Origin: Artocarpus heterophyllus
Lineage: Eukaryota; Streptophyta; Magnoliopsida; Rosales; Moraceae
Assembly: GCA_025403435.1 (NCBI GenBank)
Contig: CM046354.1
Location: 20,214,424 to 20,278,423, forward strand
Direction of reading: 5' to 3'
Length of the DNA stretch: 64,000 nucleotides
Of the stretch, positions 1-11,819 are shown in pieces (the stretch's first letter is position 1; each line of letters opens with the position of its first letter). Under the pieces are notes generated by a model. The model was not told the DNA's origin and did not search any database. It saw only the letters and a list, made by a program, of their open reading frames with translations. The translations under genes were made by a program, and so were the position numbers.

Positions 1-159
1 TAAATAGGCCGGCCCATCTTGGCTCATCATAGGTTTAAATGGGCCAGCCCATCTAAATATGTAATTTTTAATTTTTTAATTTTTTAATTTTTAAACAAGT
101 TAATAAATATAAAAGTTTGAATAGTTAAGATAAATATAAAAAAGGATATTTTATTTACG

Positions 160-240
160 ATTGCCTCATTAAAAACCTTTCCAAGGAAAACCCAGTGGGA
201 CAAAACCTTAGTAAGGAAAAAAGAGTACAATCGGGATAAT
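160..240. other. Compact direct/inverted-repeat block downstream of the hAT gene
   Basis: The block contains AAAAACCTTTCCAAGGAAAA followed by a second ACCTTAGTAAGGAAAA module, two small hairpin-forming CCTT/AAGG units. It lies just beyond the transposase stop codon and may belong to its 3' untranslated region. I recall similar phrases near other plant loci but cannot verify this here. Confidence 0.3.
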
Positions 241-311
241 TATACATTAGATGTTTACAAAATTACTAAAAACAAAAAAAAAAACATAAAAAAAATATTG
301 TTCATAATTAA

Positions 312-2411
312 TTACAACGTATTACTCCCAGTGGGAGTATCAGAAATGTCCAAATTTTCAAAGTCATCAACCCAATCATCTTGAACTTCTTGGCTTCTTC
401 TACGAGCATCCTCCCAATCTTTGACGCACATTACTGCTTCCAGAATATCGTCACTCATACGTGCACGCCGTTCATCAAGTACTCTACCACTGCAACTAAA
501 TACTTGTTCACTTGCAACTGTGGATACTGGTATGGTTAGTATATCACAAGCCATTTTAGAGAGCACAGGAAAAGTTCTTGACTGTGATCTCCAAAATGAC
601 AAAAGATCAAACTTATTGAAATCATGACCACCACCTTGCTCATTGAAAATAAATGCTGCAAAATTTGTTTCCAGATAATTTTCCAATTCACTGCGTGTTG
701 AAGATGTAGACGATGCACCGAAACCAAATCCTGTGTAGCTAATCATACTTGCCCATGAAGAACCATGTGGAACAGAAGTAGTATTTGCTAAAGGTGTAGG
801 GGATATTGTTTGGCCTCCTCCATATTTTTCATTATATGCAGTAAATATGTTGTTAACTTTTGCTTGCACATTTTGAATGGTTATGATGTCAGAATGCACC
901 CTTAATTTTTCCCCTATACCCTTAAGCAAATATTCAACACCAGCTAATTTAACTCTCGGATCCAACACAGCAGCTATGCAATACAACGGTGGAACACGCT
1001 CCCAATATTTTTTGAATTTTTGCTCCATGAACTCAACAGATTCCTTAAACATGTCAAAATCTCTATGCATATCGAAGGTTGCAGCAATGTCGTACAACTT
1101 ATGTAATGCATGAGGAGAGGTAGGATAGTACACACCTGAGAGTTGGAGAGTGGCTTCATAAAAAACCTTTAAGAAATTGTAAAAGCATGAAGCAATTTGC
1201 CAATCAAATTCTTGAAGCAGCTCAGTTGGATTCTTCAAGTTGTAATACGCGGTTATGACCTCTTTGTATGGTAGGCATGCATTCAGCATCAAATATGTTG
1301 AATTCCACCGGTGTCCTATGTCAGTTGGAAGTTTTCTGGGTTTCATGCTTGCTCTTTTGCAAAGCTTAGCAAACTCTTCAATTCGAGAGCCAGAACTTGC
1401 TATGTAACCCAAGGCCGTTCGAATATTTTCCAAATAACCTTGAAAAAATTTCATGCCATCTTGAACACACAAGTTAATAATATGACAAGCACATCTTTGG
1501 TGAAAAAGTGTTTCGCCATGTTGTGGTCTCAATGTTGTTTTGAAAAGGTTAATAGCAGCAGTATTAGCAGATGCATTATCAAATGTGATGCTCAAAACCT
1601 TTTCTTTAATGCCATAAAAATCAAAAACTTCCATGATGACATCATGAATGGCCTTGGCATCATGCGGATAAGGCATTGGTCGAAAAGCAATTAATCTTTT
1701 TTGAAAAGACCAATCTTTATCCACATAATGTGCAGTTACACAGATATAACTAGTTTTGGTACGACCTTCCCACAAATCAGATGTGCATGCAACAGATGCA
1801 GTGAATGAATTAAATTCAGTTACTAACTTTCCTCTCATTGAATAAAAAACTTTCATGGTGTCAGCTCTTGTGGTAGTTATTGAAACACGCCTATATTGTG
1901 GATTATAGGCATTTTGAATGTACTCCTCAAAGGCTGGATCATCAGCAAGACTAATTGGTTGTTGAGCACTAGCCAAATATCTAGCATGCCATTCTCTTGC
2001 TCTTTGTTGGTCATATGACCAATTGGTAACACTACCATCGGGGCTAAATTGAAGTGTTTGTTGACGGCAATCAACACCACCTACACCATGCTTAGCTTCG
2101 CATTTTTTGCGATGCCTCTCTAAGTGACCAGTGCCAGAAGAGGATTTACCTGTGTAGTCTTGTTTGCATACTTTGCAAATTGCACGCTCTTCTGTTGCAC
2201 CATGCTCGTTTGTACGTGTTACGAGATCAAAGTAATTCCAAACTGGTGAAGTTCGTTGAATTTTCCTTTTGCCCTTACGAGTGACTTCAGAGGAGCCATC
2301 AACTTGAGATAGCAAGTCAACTCCAATTTCTTCCGGTGGATCATTAAATTGTTCTTCTTCGTTGATCACCAAATGTGAAATGTTGGCTCTCCCTCTAGGT
2401 GATGATGCCAT
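312..2411 (-). CDS. hAT transposase with BED zinc finger (RICESLEEPER-like)
   Basis: This is an uninterrupted reading frame of 699 aa from the preferred start, the ATG of MASSPRG. A second in-frame ATG seven codons upstream (2432) probably lies inside a 5' intron: the minus strand reads TTGAAG|GTATAA near 2530 and ends in TTGAAG just before the ATG. Domains in order are a BED zinc finger (about residues 58-105, with CKVC and HLERH), the catalytic core (SDLWEGRTK, then SITFDNASAN with its Asp, then a CACH motif of the hAT CxxH type), and a C-terminal dimerisation region (PVSTVASEQVFSCSGRV, then RRARMSDD). It is predicted to bind the element's ends in the nucleus and catalyse cut-and-paste transposition. 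No frameshift or stop is present, so it looks functional. Confidence 0.9.
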   Translation of the reverse strand: MASSPRGRANISHLVINEEEQFNDPPEEIGVDLLSQVDGSSEVTRKGKRKIQRTSPVWNYFDLVTRTNEHGATEERAICKVCKQDYTGKSSSGTGHLERHRKKCEAKHGVGGVDCRQQTLQFSPDGSVTNWSYDQQRAREWHARYLASAQQPISLADDPAFEEYIQNAYNPQYRRVSITTTRADTMKVFYSMRGKLVTEFNSFTASVACTSDLWEGRTKTSYICVTAHYVDKDWSFQKRLIAFRPMPYPHDAKAIHDVIMEVFDFYGIKEKVLSITFDNASANTAAINLFKTTLRPQHGETLFHQRCACHIINLCVQDGMKFFQGYLENIRTALGYIASSGSRIEEFAKLCKRASMKPRKLPTDIGHRWNSTYLMLNACLPYKEVITAYYNLKNPTELLQEFDWQIASCFYNFLKVFYEATLQLSGVYYPTSPHALHKLYDIAATFDMHRDFDMFKESVEFMEQKFKKYWERVPPLYCIAAVLDPRVKLAGVEYLLKGIGEKLRVHSDIITIQNVQAKVNNIFTAYNEKYGGGQTISPTPLANTTSVPHGSSWASMISYTGFGFGASSTSSTRSELENYLETNFAAFIFNEQGGGHDFNKFDLLSFWRSQSRTFPVLSKMACDILTIPVSTVASEQVFSCSGRVLDERRARMSDDILEAVMCVKDWEDARRRSQEVQDDWVDDFENLDISDTPTGSNTL

Positions 2412-2636
2412 AGCTTCAATAAAAAATAACAATAAATTAACGTAACATAAAAATTAAATAAAATAATTACACAATAAAATTAACTTATAACAATACAAAA
2501 TTAATGAACAATAAATGAAATAAATTATACCTTCAAGTTTTTTTTCCTTTCTGAAGAACTCTAAGTAATCTAAAAAACAAGACAATACATAAGATCTTAG
2601 AAGTTTGTTGAATGAGTATCTCTGTGAATGTTCTAC

Positions 2637-2647
2637 ATTTATTTATA
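2637..2647 (-). promoter_or_regulatory. Putative TATA box of the hAT transposase
   Basis: On the minus strand the sequence reads TATAAATAAAT about 230 bp upstream of the ATG. It is followed by a probable untranslated leader and a leader intron (donor near 2530, acceptor at about 2413). Spacing fits a core promoter internal to the transposon. Confidence 0.45.
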
Positions 2648-2830
2648 GGTAAAAAAGTTTATTTTTTTATTTTTTTATTTTTAAATCTTTTTTTTTAATT
2701 TTTTTTCTTTCAAGTGTAACTTGATTAGACAATTCGCTGAAGACTTAACGTCTCAGCTTTGCACATTGCAGGCCTTCCTTCTGAGCCTCTATGTTAGGCC
2801 TGCCCCTTTATAATTGCATAGGGGAATCTA

Positions 2831-3680
2831 ATGCCATGTTCACTCACGGGTGAATATGACATGCATAAATTATATAATATTTAATTCTTATATGTATTAA
2901 ATAATATATATATATTAAATGTATAGTATTTTGATGTGATAATACATGACCTATAGACTTAATATCTGATTCTTAGCTTTGCTTCTCCAAAGCAAAGCAT
3001 GTCTTATATAAAAAACCTAAACTGCCCCTATGTAAAATAAACTTGCATATAAAATTTTTGCCCAGGGGGCTCCGCCCCCTACAACCCCCGGGAGGGGGGT
3101 TTACCACCCCCCCTCCAACCCCCACGTCGACCTTACCGCAAAGGTCGATCCGCGTACAACCTCTGCGTAGGGGTAATCTACGTCAGGGTAATAATTAAGC
3201 TCCACACATACTAACAATGCCTACAAGAAAAAAATTTTAAAAATGCAAAGAAAAGAAAAAGAGCTTGTCAGGCCTATTGCAATGTGATGTGTTCAATATG
3301 GTATGTATATATATTATATAATATTTAATTCTTACATGTATTAAATAATATATATATTAAATGTATAGTATTTTGATGTGATAATACATAACCTACAGAT
3401 TCAGCATCTGATTCTCAACTTTACTTCTCAAAAGCAAAGCATGCCTACAAGGAAAAAATAAAAAAATAAAAAAAAATGAAAAGAGAAGAAAAAGAACTTG
3501 GTAGACGTATTGTGATGTGATTGCATTGGGAAAATCTCATGGCATATTCAATTATTCATTCACGGGTGAATATGGCATGTATATATATTATATAATATTT
3601 AATTCTTATATGAATTAAACAATATATATATTAAATGTATAGTCTTTTGATGTGACAATACATGACTTACAATGAGCCTT
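2831..3680. repeat. Three internal diverged repeats of about 130 bp in the hAT element
   Basis: Copies begin near 2831, 3287 and 3540. Each has an AT-rich core (TATATAATATTTAATTCTTA, then a TTAAATGTATAGTATTTTGA-like stretch) and ends with a TGATGTGA(T/C)AATACAT box. Copies 1 and 3 start with the palindrome TTCACTCACGGGTGAA or a variant, and another such palindrome lies at 3717-3732. They separate the transposase from the right-end repeat cluster. Confidence 0.7.
3058..3185. other. GC-rich hairpin cluster inside the hAT element
   Basis: The block is very GC-rich within AT-rich DNA. It contains the hairpin GGGGGCTCCGCCCCC, runs of C and G, and a second stem GTCGACCTT...AAGGTCGAT with a six-base loop. 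It has no coding potential. It could be captured foreign DNA or a structured element of the transposon. Confidence 0.5.
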
Positions 3681-3751
3681 ACATGACTTATTTGGAGAAG
3701 GCCATACTCAGCCATGTTCACCCGTGAATGAACATGAAAAAATATATCTAA

Positions 3752-3773
3752 ATATATATATATATATATATAT
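3752..3773. repeat. (AT)n microsatellite
   Basis: Uninterrupted AT dinucleotide run between the internal repeats and the subterminal GGCCCA cluster of the hAT element. Confidence 0.9.
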
Positions 3774-3777
3774 GAAA

Positions 3778-4130
3778 TTGGCCCACAATGGGCCTCTTGT
3801 GGCCCTGTATGGGCCTAGATGGGCCAGCCCAACTTGGGCCGGTGGGCTGGCCCATTATGGGCTGGGATGGGCCGGCCCATTGTGGGCCTAGATGGGCCGG
3901 CCCAACCTGGGCCGGTGGGCCGGCCCATTGTGGGCCTAGACGGGCCGGCCCAGGCCCAGCCCAGCCCAGCCCGGCCCATGATTTTCCATGGGCCGTGCCG
4001 GGCCGGCCCATGGGCCAACATATATAGGCCCGGCCCAGCCCACAAGTATTTATGGGCCGTGCCGGCCCGGCCTATCACTGTATCAGGACGGGCTCGGGCC
4101 GGCCCACGGGCCCCGGCCCATTGTTGCATC
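3778..4130. repeat. Subterminal GGGCCGGCCC repeat cluster of the hAT right end
   Basis: More than twenty copies of GGCCCA/TGGGCC are packed into about 350 bp, many as the palindrome TGGGCCGGCCCA. A shorter version sits at the opposite side of the element (bases 8-56). In hAT elements such arrays are transposase-binding sites. Open frames through the array on both strands are repeat artefacts. TGGGCC also matches the plant site II (TCP-factor) motif. Confidence 0.85.
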
Positions 4131-4134
4131 TCTA

Positions 4135-4772
4135 CTTCAAAGCGTTTCGATTGATTGTCGCTAGAAAAGGTCAACAAGTCATCTTGCTATTGATTTTGCC
4201 TCTTTTGGTGGGTAAACGAAAGGTAAAAGAAAAAATCAACCACCACAGACACGTGTCTGTACGAGCTTGTATACAACAAGAACAACTTCATTCCAGTCAC
4301 TCGTTTTAACATATAATGTTTAGAAAAATAGAAGCAACACATGACACATGTTAGCAACACATAACACACATAAAACAGCGTTTTACCCTCTATTGGCATA
4401 ATATAAGAAAATAAATAGACCAACCACTAATTATGCCCAAGCACAATTAGTGAATCCCACTCGGCGTACCAATATACCACGCGCTGCTCTTCCTATGAGA
4501 CGCCATCGGAAGAGTTTTTTTTTTTTTTTTTTCTTTTGAATCATGTGATCTTCAATTCTTGCCACCAAAATTGTAATTCAAAAAATTGAATTACGCCCAC
4601 TTTTCAACTCAAAAAAAAAAAAAACGAAGCTCAACCTTGCAAGGCAAATAAATCAAGCATCCATTATCAAAACTAGACATGCGAATTAACGACAAGCTAC
4701 AAGCCTCATCTTCCGAACCCCTCAACCAGGAAAAGGAAAATGAAGGTGCAAGGCAATAAAAGACGCTACAAT
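4135..4772. other. Region between hAT element and VPS33, includes the VPS33 3' side
   Basis: It starts with the hAT target-site octamer CTTCAAAG. The remainder is AT-rich with poly-T/poly-A runs (4515-4535, 4611-4624). The part nearest 4772 should hold the VPS33 3' untranslated region. I see no gene here. Confidence 0.5.
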
Positions 4773-7700
4773 TCAACCCATCTTCTCGACGAATGTTTCG
4801 GTCAAGGTGTGGCCGCTAATGATTTTTGTTGTTCCAATAACAATATCATATGCCATTCCTTCCTGCAAAACGCAAAATTTCCTTAAGCGCCCTGTACCCA
4901 GCTATACTAGATTCAAGCGTAGAAAACATAATAGTAACTGGTCAGTCATGGAGCCCAATAGCTTAAATACCAAGTTTAAACAAAGCCTCTAAACAACCAA
5001 GCACAATGGTTGCAGCACGGTATTATGACTCCGTTTTTACATAAGTTCAACACACAAATAAGAAACAAGGTGAAATATTGAAGCAATAGAAGAAGCATGG
5101 TAGCAAGGATCTTTCATATGGTTAAGGCAGCAAACCATTCAGCTCAACTCAAAAATCATTTGAATATCTTGACCATGCTTATAGTCTCATCAATAACTTC
5201 CATTGTCTGATTTTATTTTTGGACTTGTAACTCTTTTGCGATGACAAATTTTATAATGGCACTTATTTTTCCTTTATGCTCAGTACGTCATAGCAATTGA
5301 TTATTTTATAAGGTTACAGATACAAATAGACAATCTGTTCGGGTTGTGACTAGGTAAGCGTCTAAAATTTCACGCGAACATTTGTTTGAACCAATGAAAT
5401 TATCTAACCAGACGAGATATCATAGGTTCCACATAAATAACATTTTTATCATACCTGACTACTGAGAAACCGTAAAGCAGAAATCTCAGCAAATGTTACA
5501 CCTCCAATGAAGACTACAAGTACTAGGAAGCGCCGTCCATCAGCCACCCTGCTATAGATTAAGTGATAAATAAATTTGAGACTAAATCATCGCACTCATT
5601 TTAGTTGATTTTGTTCAGACAATAGAATAAAACAAACAGAACTTTTTTGCAATCTTAGTACAAAAATAAGGACTGGCACCAGTTGCAAACTTCACTGCTT
5701 TTTTTCCTAATAAATAAACTCACTGCTTTTATACTGATAGCAGCTTTCTCTAATTTAAAGACCCCAACAAAAGAATGTCAAACACATAAAAAAAAAAAAA
5801 TAGCATAGTTAAACAAACATCATATAAAAGAGGATCAAACAAGGCATACTTCTCTCCACCGGCTGAAGAGCCATGCAGATTGTCAAATGATGAAGTACTT
5901 GAGAATCTCCCCTGTAAAAGTAGCAAGATACATCAAGATTACTTAGACATAGCAGAGCAAATAAAAGATAAAAGTTATGGGCTGCTTCAAAGTAATTTAT
6001 AATGACTACCAGTATGGATAAAACATGGGGGAAATAAATATGCCAAGAAACGAAACAAAAGGCAGAACCATGAAATAAAAAATTGAAGAAATGCACTCAC
6101 TCTTTTGGTATCTGAATGAGGCCCAGGTAACAGCTTCAGGATTTCTTCTATAGGACGCCTGAAGGGTTGATAAAGGGAACAAGTCATGTCCAAGATAACT
6201 TAGAACAGTAGAAGTTCAATTGACATTGAATAACAAATTACAATTGTTACTTTCTGGATTATATTCGTTATGGGCTGTTCGAAATTGTGTTATCATCATT
6301 ACTTCTCCAACTTCCAAGAATGAAAATAAGCCAAAGGACACAATATCTGACAATGAAGATAAAAACTGGCCTTCTATCAAAAGCGATTAAAAAATTTTCC
6401 TCAGAAACTAAAGAATAAGCCTCACCATCCAGATCGAACAGCATGCTGTACAAGCCGAATACTAAGGGGTGCATAGCCAGAAAAGACATAGGCAATATCA
6501 TTGGGGCTGTTGCAACAGCAAATTACTTAAAGAAGTTAGAGAGCAAAGCAGAAGGGCGAACGTCAGAAGTATTAATGAAGAAAGAAGCCCGTAAACAATT
6601 AGTTTAATGAGCTAGAAACAATATTATCTAATGAACTCTAACACATAAATTACAATTGCTTCTTGAGAACAGTCAACAAACACTCAAACCAAAATTTTCT
6701 TGATAATGAGAGAGAGAGAGAGAGAAAGAGCTAGGTGAATGAGAAATCCACCCTTATAAAGTCAATACAATTCGACTTAAGAGTGAACATTGAGCTAGGT
6801 GGATAACGTTTTCCAGTTTTCTATCTTCTTCTTCTGAACCAATACTCTCAAGTTAGTTGAGCGCTACTTTTGAGATATCTGGAGCGGACATAAAAAACAT
6901 GGTTCTAAATATTACTTAATACCATTGACAATCTCAAGGGTTAACAGTGCAACACTCTCTGCCATTATCTCCTGTCGTACACATAAATATAAAATACAAA
7001 AGAGGGCACATGTGGATGCACCGAACTAGAACAATTCAGAAAATAAGAGCTCTGAAACTAGAAGAAATCAAAAGTAACTAAAATAGGAAGAATTGCATCT
7101 TGTGACATGGCAACTAGAATTCAAACATTTGCTATAATAAGCAAGAAAAATGGTGAACACAGTTATTATTTATAATCACTTAAATTGTTGTCAAATTCTA
7201 AGTTAATTTAAGGGATAAAATGCTTGGACCAATTTGGAATGGGAACGAGCATTATACACCATGGACCAACGTCAATGAACGATAAGGCCATCCCCCAAAA
7301 TGCGAATATGGCCATGACAATATGCTATCACTTTAAAGAAGAGAAAAAATTCTAATAAATGATGTCAAATATTCCAAACGAATGAATGATTGAGCAATAC
7401 TTGGCTGTGTCAGTATCCTCGACCACAAGTTGCAGAGCACGTTTTACTGTCAGCCAGTTGCTTTTTGTCTCCTGAAAGGTTGAGACTTCAAACAATTAAA
7501 ATTCAGTCTTATCAATAGAAAGCCATGTTAGTTTTGTTTTTTTAAGCTGCAATAAAGACTTAAAGGTAAACGAACCTGTTTTCTAAACAATCCAGCTTTT
7601 TCCAAGTTATTCAATGTACCCATGTGCTCAAATCCATAACTGTGGAGAAGCTCTCTCCTAAACCAAGAGTTATGAACTCCATAAGTTTTACCAAGTAATA

Positions 7701-10700
7701 AATAACACAAAAAATGCAACATTCTCTTCACAGCAAGTATTGAACTGCAATATGAGATGGTCAACGCATTTCTTGCCTCAAATAGTCAAAATGCTTTTTG
7801 GGCAACCCCGAATTTGTGATTGAAAATAAGATGAGAAGACGAAGGACGTTTATCAGTGGTTCTTGCTTATGGATCATTTCTTCGATGTACTCAAAACATC
7901 TGCAATCATCAATGATAATAACTTAGGTTTCAAATCTCAGACAACACATCAAATCTCATCAAAGAGGCAAGTTTGTTACAAAAAGAACCAAGGTGACATT
8001 ACAATTTCATGATTACATAACCTTAAGAAGCATCAACGTACCCTTGATTCAAATAATAACTTAGAAGTTAATGTCATAAGCTATACAAACGAAACAATGC
8101 ATCTTTGTCTCTACGTCTTTTCAATAGGTAAGAAAAAATATAGCATAAGCAAAAGACCATCCACCCCCATAATGTTGCCAATAGCGGCAAAAAGTCTGCT
8201 TACACATCATAACTCTGAGCCTCAACAATTGTCTGTTCCATGTCAAGTTTCCCCAGAAATGATGTCTTTGATGTGAAAGTTGACAGATGTTGGGCAAGAT
8301 TTATGTGCCTCTAAAACAATAAATTGCACCATATTACAAACCCAAACCAAGAACATTCTCATTATAAAGTTAAAAACAAAACTTTCCGATTGAAAAATAC
8401 ATACTGTCATTTCTGGCAGTGAGTTCAGCTTTTTGACAAAATCTTTCAATTCAGAAACTGTCTGGCTCTGCATACGTTTGAATACCAGTCCGTTAGAACT
8501 AATAAAAATAGACAAAGCATTAAAAATTGATTTTTCAGTAACGTGTAGTTAATACAAAACAACATTATACCGTGGTTGTCATCTCTGTGTAGTCCTGCTT
8601 CATGGATGTTGCTTTTTGACGTAGAATCTGCAATCATACTGCAGTTCGCAATTAAGACATTGGAACTCCAAAGGTATTGTCTATTATACTGAATGCTTGA
8701 AAGAAACGGTATATGAAAAAGGAAATGAATAATGAAAAACAAAATTATCTGCTGAAAAAATAATCAACCTGGCCAACAACTTCAAAGTTGAGATCCCGTA
8801 TCTCCTTAAAGAGCTTGTCACTACAATATAGCAAGAGCAGTAAAGTGACGTAAATTCTTATAGTAGCAATACAAAGATTTAGTTCCAACAAAAGGGATTG
8901 AAGAAAAGGCCCCATTGAAGAAAAGGCTCCACAGTACCTCTAATGTTTACTATAAGAAGCAAGATATCATTACATTGCGTGATGAAATATACAAATGATG
9001 GACATTATTTTACCTAGAATTTAGTGGAACTTTGACCTTCTTTCCCTCTTGTTGCACGCCCATTATAGATGCTTCAAGCTCCACAGCACCATTATTTATG
9101 TGCAAAAACTGCACAAGACCAATAAGGGATAGCTTAGCCAAAGTGAACAATTATTCTCCTTTTATTATCATAAGGAACGAATTCAGTTTAATCTGTCCTT
9201 AAAATTTACCATTCATACAAGATGAAAATAATTCTTGGATATCTAACTACCAGATATTCAGTTGGCTTCATCTAGGTGTTTCATGCCAAATAAAAAACTT
9301 ATTTGACATAAAGAGAACAGAGCTACCAATTCCAAATCTTAGTAATTGTAGGAAAAAAAAAGGATTTTCTTTTTTTTTACTTCACCATGTTAATTGATGT
9401 AGTACACACAATCTGAAGGACGATAGCCAAAAAGCCAACTCAATTTTAGTGTTCATGATTCTTACACCTGCTGCACTCATACCTCTGCAAGTCATATCAT
9501 GCAACGTAAAAGATCTTTCAATACACAAAATACTTCCCATTACCACAATGGCTTACCTCATCAAGAAGTCCCTCGTATGTTAGTTGAGAGCACATAGGAG
9601 TTACCATGTCCACCTGCAGCAAGTATGCCCAGTTAAACCAGTTTTGAGCAACATCATCAGTTTTTATCAATCATTGGCATCATCAGCAACCATTGTAATA
9701 TCGTTTTCTGTAAGCTTATAGCCTCCTCAACCGGTGATTAATAGGCAATAAAAAATTATCCAGAAAGAATTTCTTATGGCTATATCTAATTCTCTGCAAA
9801 ATTTGCCTCTTCAAACATTGATTGATACGTGAGAGATTTTGACATTAAAACGAATTATCATATCCAACTTCCAGAATATCAGTTGGAAAAAACATGAAAC
9901 AAGGAGAGAGAGAGCGAGTTACCTCCCTATCTAAAAGAATAAGAGTATTTATCTCAGGCACAACCGTCTGAAGTTGCATACAGCATCAGAGATTCAAAAA
10001 AAAAAAAAAAAAGATCAGTGAGAATGAAGCATGTCGTGTGCATGTTTTCCAATTTTCTGATAAAAAAAGGCTACAAAAAAACCTAAATTTTCGATTAAAA
10101 TTTGTTATATGCTTTTCTTTTTTTTCAAAAAAGTTCTTGAGGAATGCATATTACATCAGGCAAGTTAACTGGTTCCTCTGCTTGCATACGGTTTAGTATG
10201 TCGGCAACACGTACTGATGCTTTTCCTTTGGCCCTCACATTTGGTATGACACCAAAAGAAGACTGCAACAGAGAAGGCAATAAATGATTTTTAGCAAATT
10301 TCACAAACTGTGAATTAGAATACGCAAGACAGGACCATAATAAATGAGTTCAATCATAATTCTGCATAATTCGTTGTATTATCTTGTCATTAGGTTAAAC
10401 TATAACTTTGAGACCACATTTTTATACAACTTAATCAGACCAAATAGATGCAATTTGAAAAATAAAACAAAATAAAATAACAACAAACTGATAAACATAT
10501 TTGCATTCAACCTCAAGCTTGTGAATGGCTTTTGCAATATGCCAAAGTGAGCTTGTATCGCCGTCGACTTGGCATTCCTACCATTCACCCAAAGTATTAA
10601 TTAGTAACTTCCTTAAAGAAAAAAAAGAGCATTGTCATCCTAAGCTCGTGAAGGTTCAAACAGATAGGGTAGAATTTTGCTTCCATACTTTATAAGCAAG

Positions 10701-11819
10701 ATCCAATTCAAATGATAGAACATCCTCATCCAATGGAAGAATGTACAACGGGTACTCCCCTACAGTCAACAAATGATGGACTTTTTCCTCTTCAAGGATC
10801 TGTATAACCAAAAAGATACCTTACAACATCTATCCTGCAGAATATCCTTTTTAAGAACAATAAGCTCTGAAATGCTATAAACAGAGCATTAATGGCAATT
10901 ACTCAATTACCTTCTCACAACTAACAGAACGGCGGGGTACAAAATAAACATAATACTCCCTCTGAAGTCCTTTAGATATGTCCTTAGTTACATGTGAACT
11001 AATGAATTTCATCAAGTTAAGCTGAGAACGGACAAGGTACACCATTTTGGCCGAATCGGTTTGAATTGGATCGGCCGAGAGATACCGCAGTTCAACCCCA
11101 TGTTCCTGCTTGTAAATTAGCACTTAAATGAATCAAATTCCCAAATTCCCGTAACCTAATAACCATCATTTCCAGAAAAATCCTAGTAATTAATGAAAAA
11201 ACTTCTCAATACATAAACTTCAATTTCGAGTATTCGCAATAAAAGTTATAGTGCCAGCTATTAATCCCAATATTTCTTCATAAACCTCGAGCAAGTTAAT
11301 TATGAGGGAAATGAATTCAAACTAAAAAAGCTTTCATCGCGATTCATTTTCTAGGGAAACAAACAGCAAAACAAAAACGTACACAGGTTAGTCGATGATA
11401 ATCACCTTGAGAAGTGAAGTTTGAATAATCGATGAGAGAGAGCCACCAAGCCGCGGATCGATCACCAAGCACTTCTTTCCTCGAATCTACAATTTTTTTT
11501 GCAAAATAATTCAATTCGATTATTGCATACAAACACAAACACAGATAGCATTAAAAAAAGAAAATCATCATTTTACGAATTCTGATAATTTTGACGAAAA
11601 ACTCACATTTTTGAGGATGTTTATAAGCTCTTTCTGAGATTGTTCCCTGGAATACACGTAATTATGAACAAAAAATGATCATGGAAAAGAGATAGTGAAT
11701 TTGAATGGTAGAATTAGATAGCGATTACTATAGAACTAGATGAAAAATTGTGGTATTAGACCATACCTGAGAGCTGTGAGATTAAGAGGAGCATTGTCTA
11801 AGTTCGGAATCTGAGCCAT
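4773..11819 (-). CDS. VPS33: Vacuolar protein sorting-associated protein 33 (Sec1/Munc18 family), 22 exons
   Basis: VPS33 is the SNARE-binding Sec1/Munc18 subunit of HOPS and CORVET, which tether membranes for fusion at the vacuole and late endosome. Exons, 5' to 3': 11819-11767, 11646-11607, 11486-11406, 11105-10911, 10799-10689, 10577-10512, 10262-10155, 9967-9923, 9613-9557, 9108-9014, 8820-8769, 8627-8571, 8467-8405, 8310-8204, 7899-7777, 7657-7576, 7471-7401, 6506-6426, 6158-6101, 5911-5850, 5548-5455, 4862-4773. The joined frame is open for 596 aa, close to the roughly 590 aa of plant VPS33. Recognisable stretches are [14 protein letters not shown] at the N-terminus, [42 protein letters not shown] and [20 protein letters not shown]. 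All introns are GT-AG except the one after exon 15, which is GC-AG. Phases agree throughout, so the gene appears intact. Confidence 0.95.
7658..7776 (-). other. GC-AG intron of VPS33
   Basis: Exon 15 ends TATTTGAG and the intron starts GCAAGAAATG, matching the AG|GCAAG consensus of the minor GC donor class. The acceptor is GGTTTAG|GAGAGAG. Only this junction keeps the conserved [12 protein letters not shown] reading; no nearby GT donor restores the frame. Confidence 0.85.

Larger units (their letters stand above)
1..4134 (-). mobile_element. hAT-superfamily DNA transposon, left end outside window
   Basis: The transposase gene is flanked on both sides by GGGCCGGCCC-type subterminal repeats (bases 1-60 and 3778-4130). 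The right terminus, read on the minus strand, is TAGAGATGCAACAATGGG, a typical plant hAT end, and finishes at 4134. The next eight bases, CTTCAAAG, are the expected target-site duplication. The left terminus is not in the window, so the partner duplication cannot be checked. The open transposase, a TATA box and an intact right end suggest that the copy is recent and may be autonomous. Domestication (DAYSLEEPER or RICESLEEPER type) is less likely because transposon ends still bracket the gene. Confidence 0.85.

Noticed and set aside
3748..4177. Several overlapping open frames on both strands, rich in Gly-Pro-Ala
   Set aside because: They translate the GGCCCA array in every frame; no family resemblance and no conserved start.
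7658..7776. Frameshift or pseudogenisation of VPS33 at the non-GT donor
   Set aside because: AG|GCAAG is a recognised donor class and the frame is open across all 22 exons.
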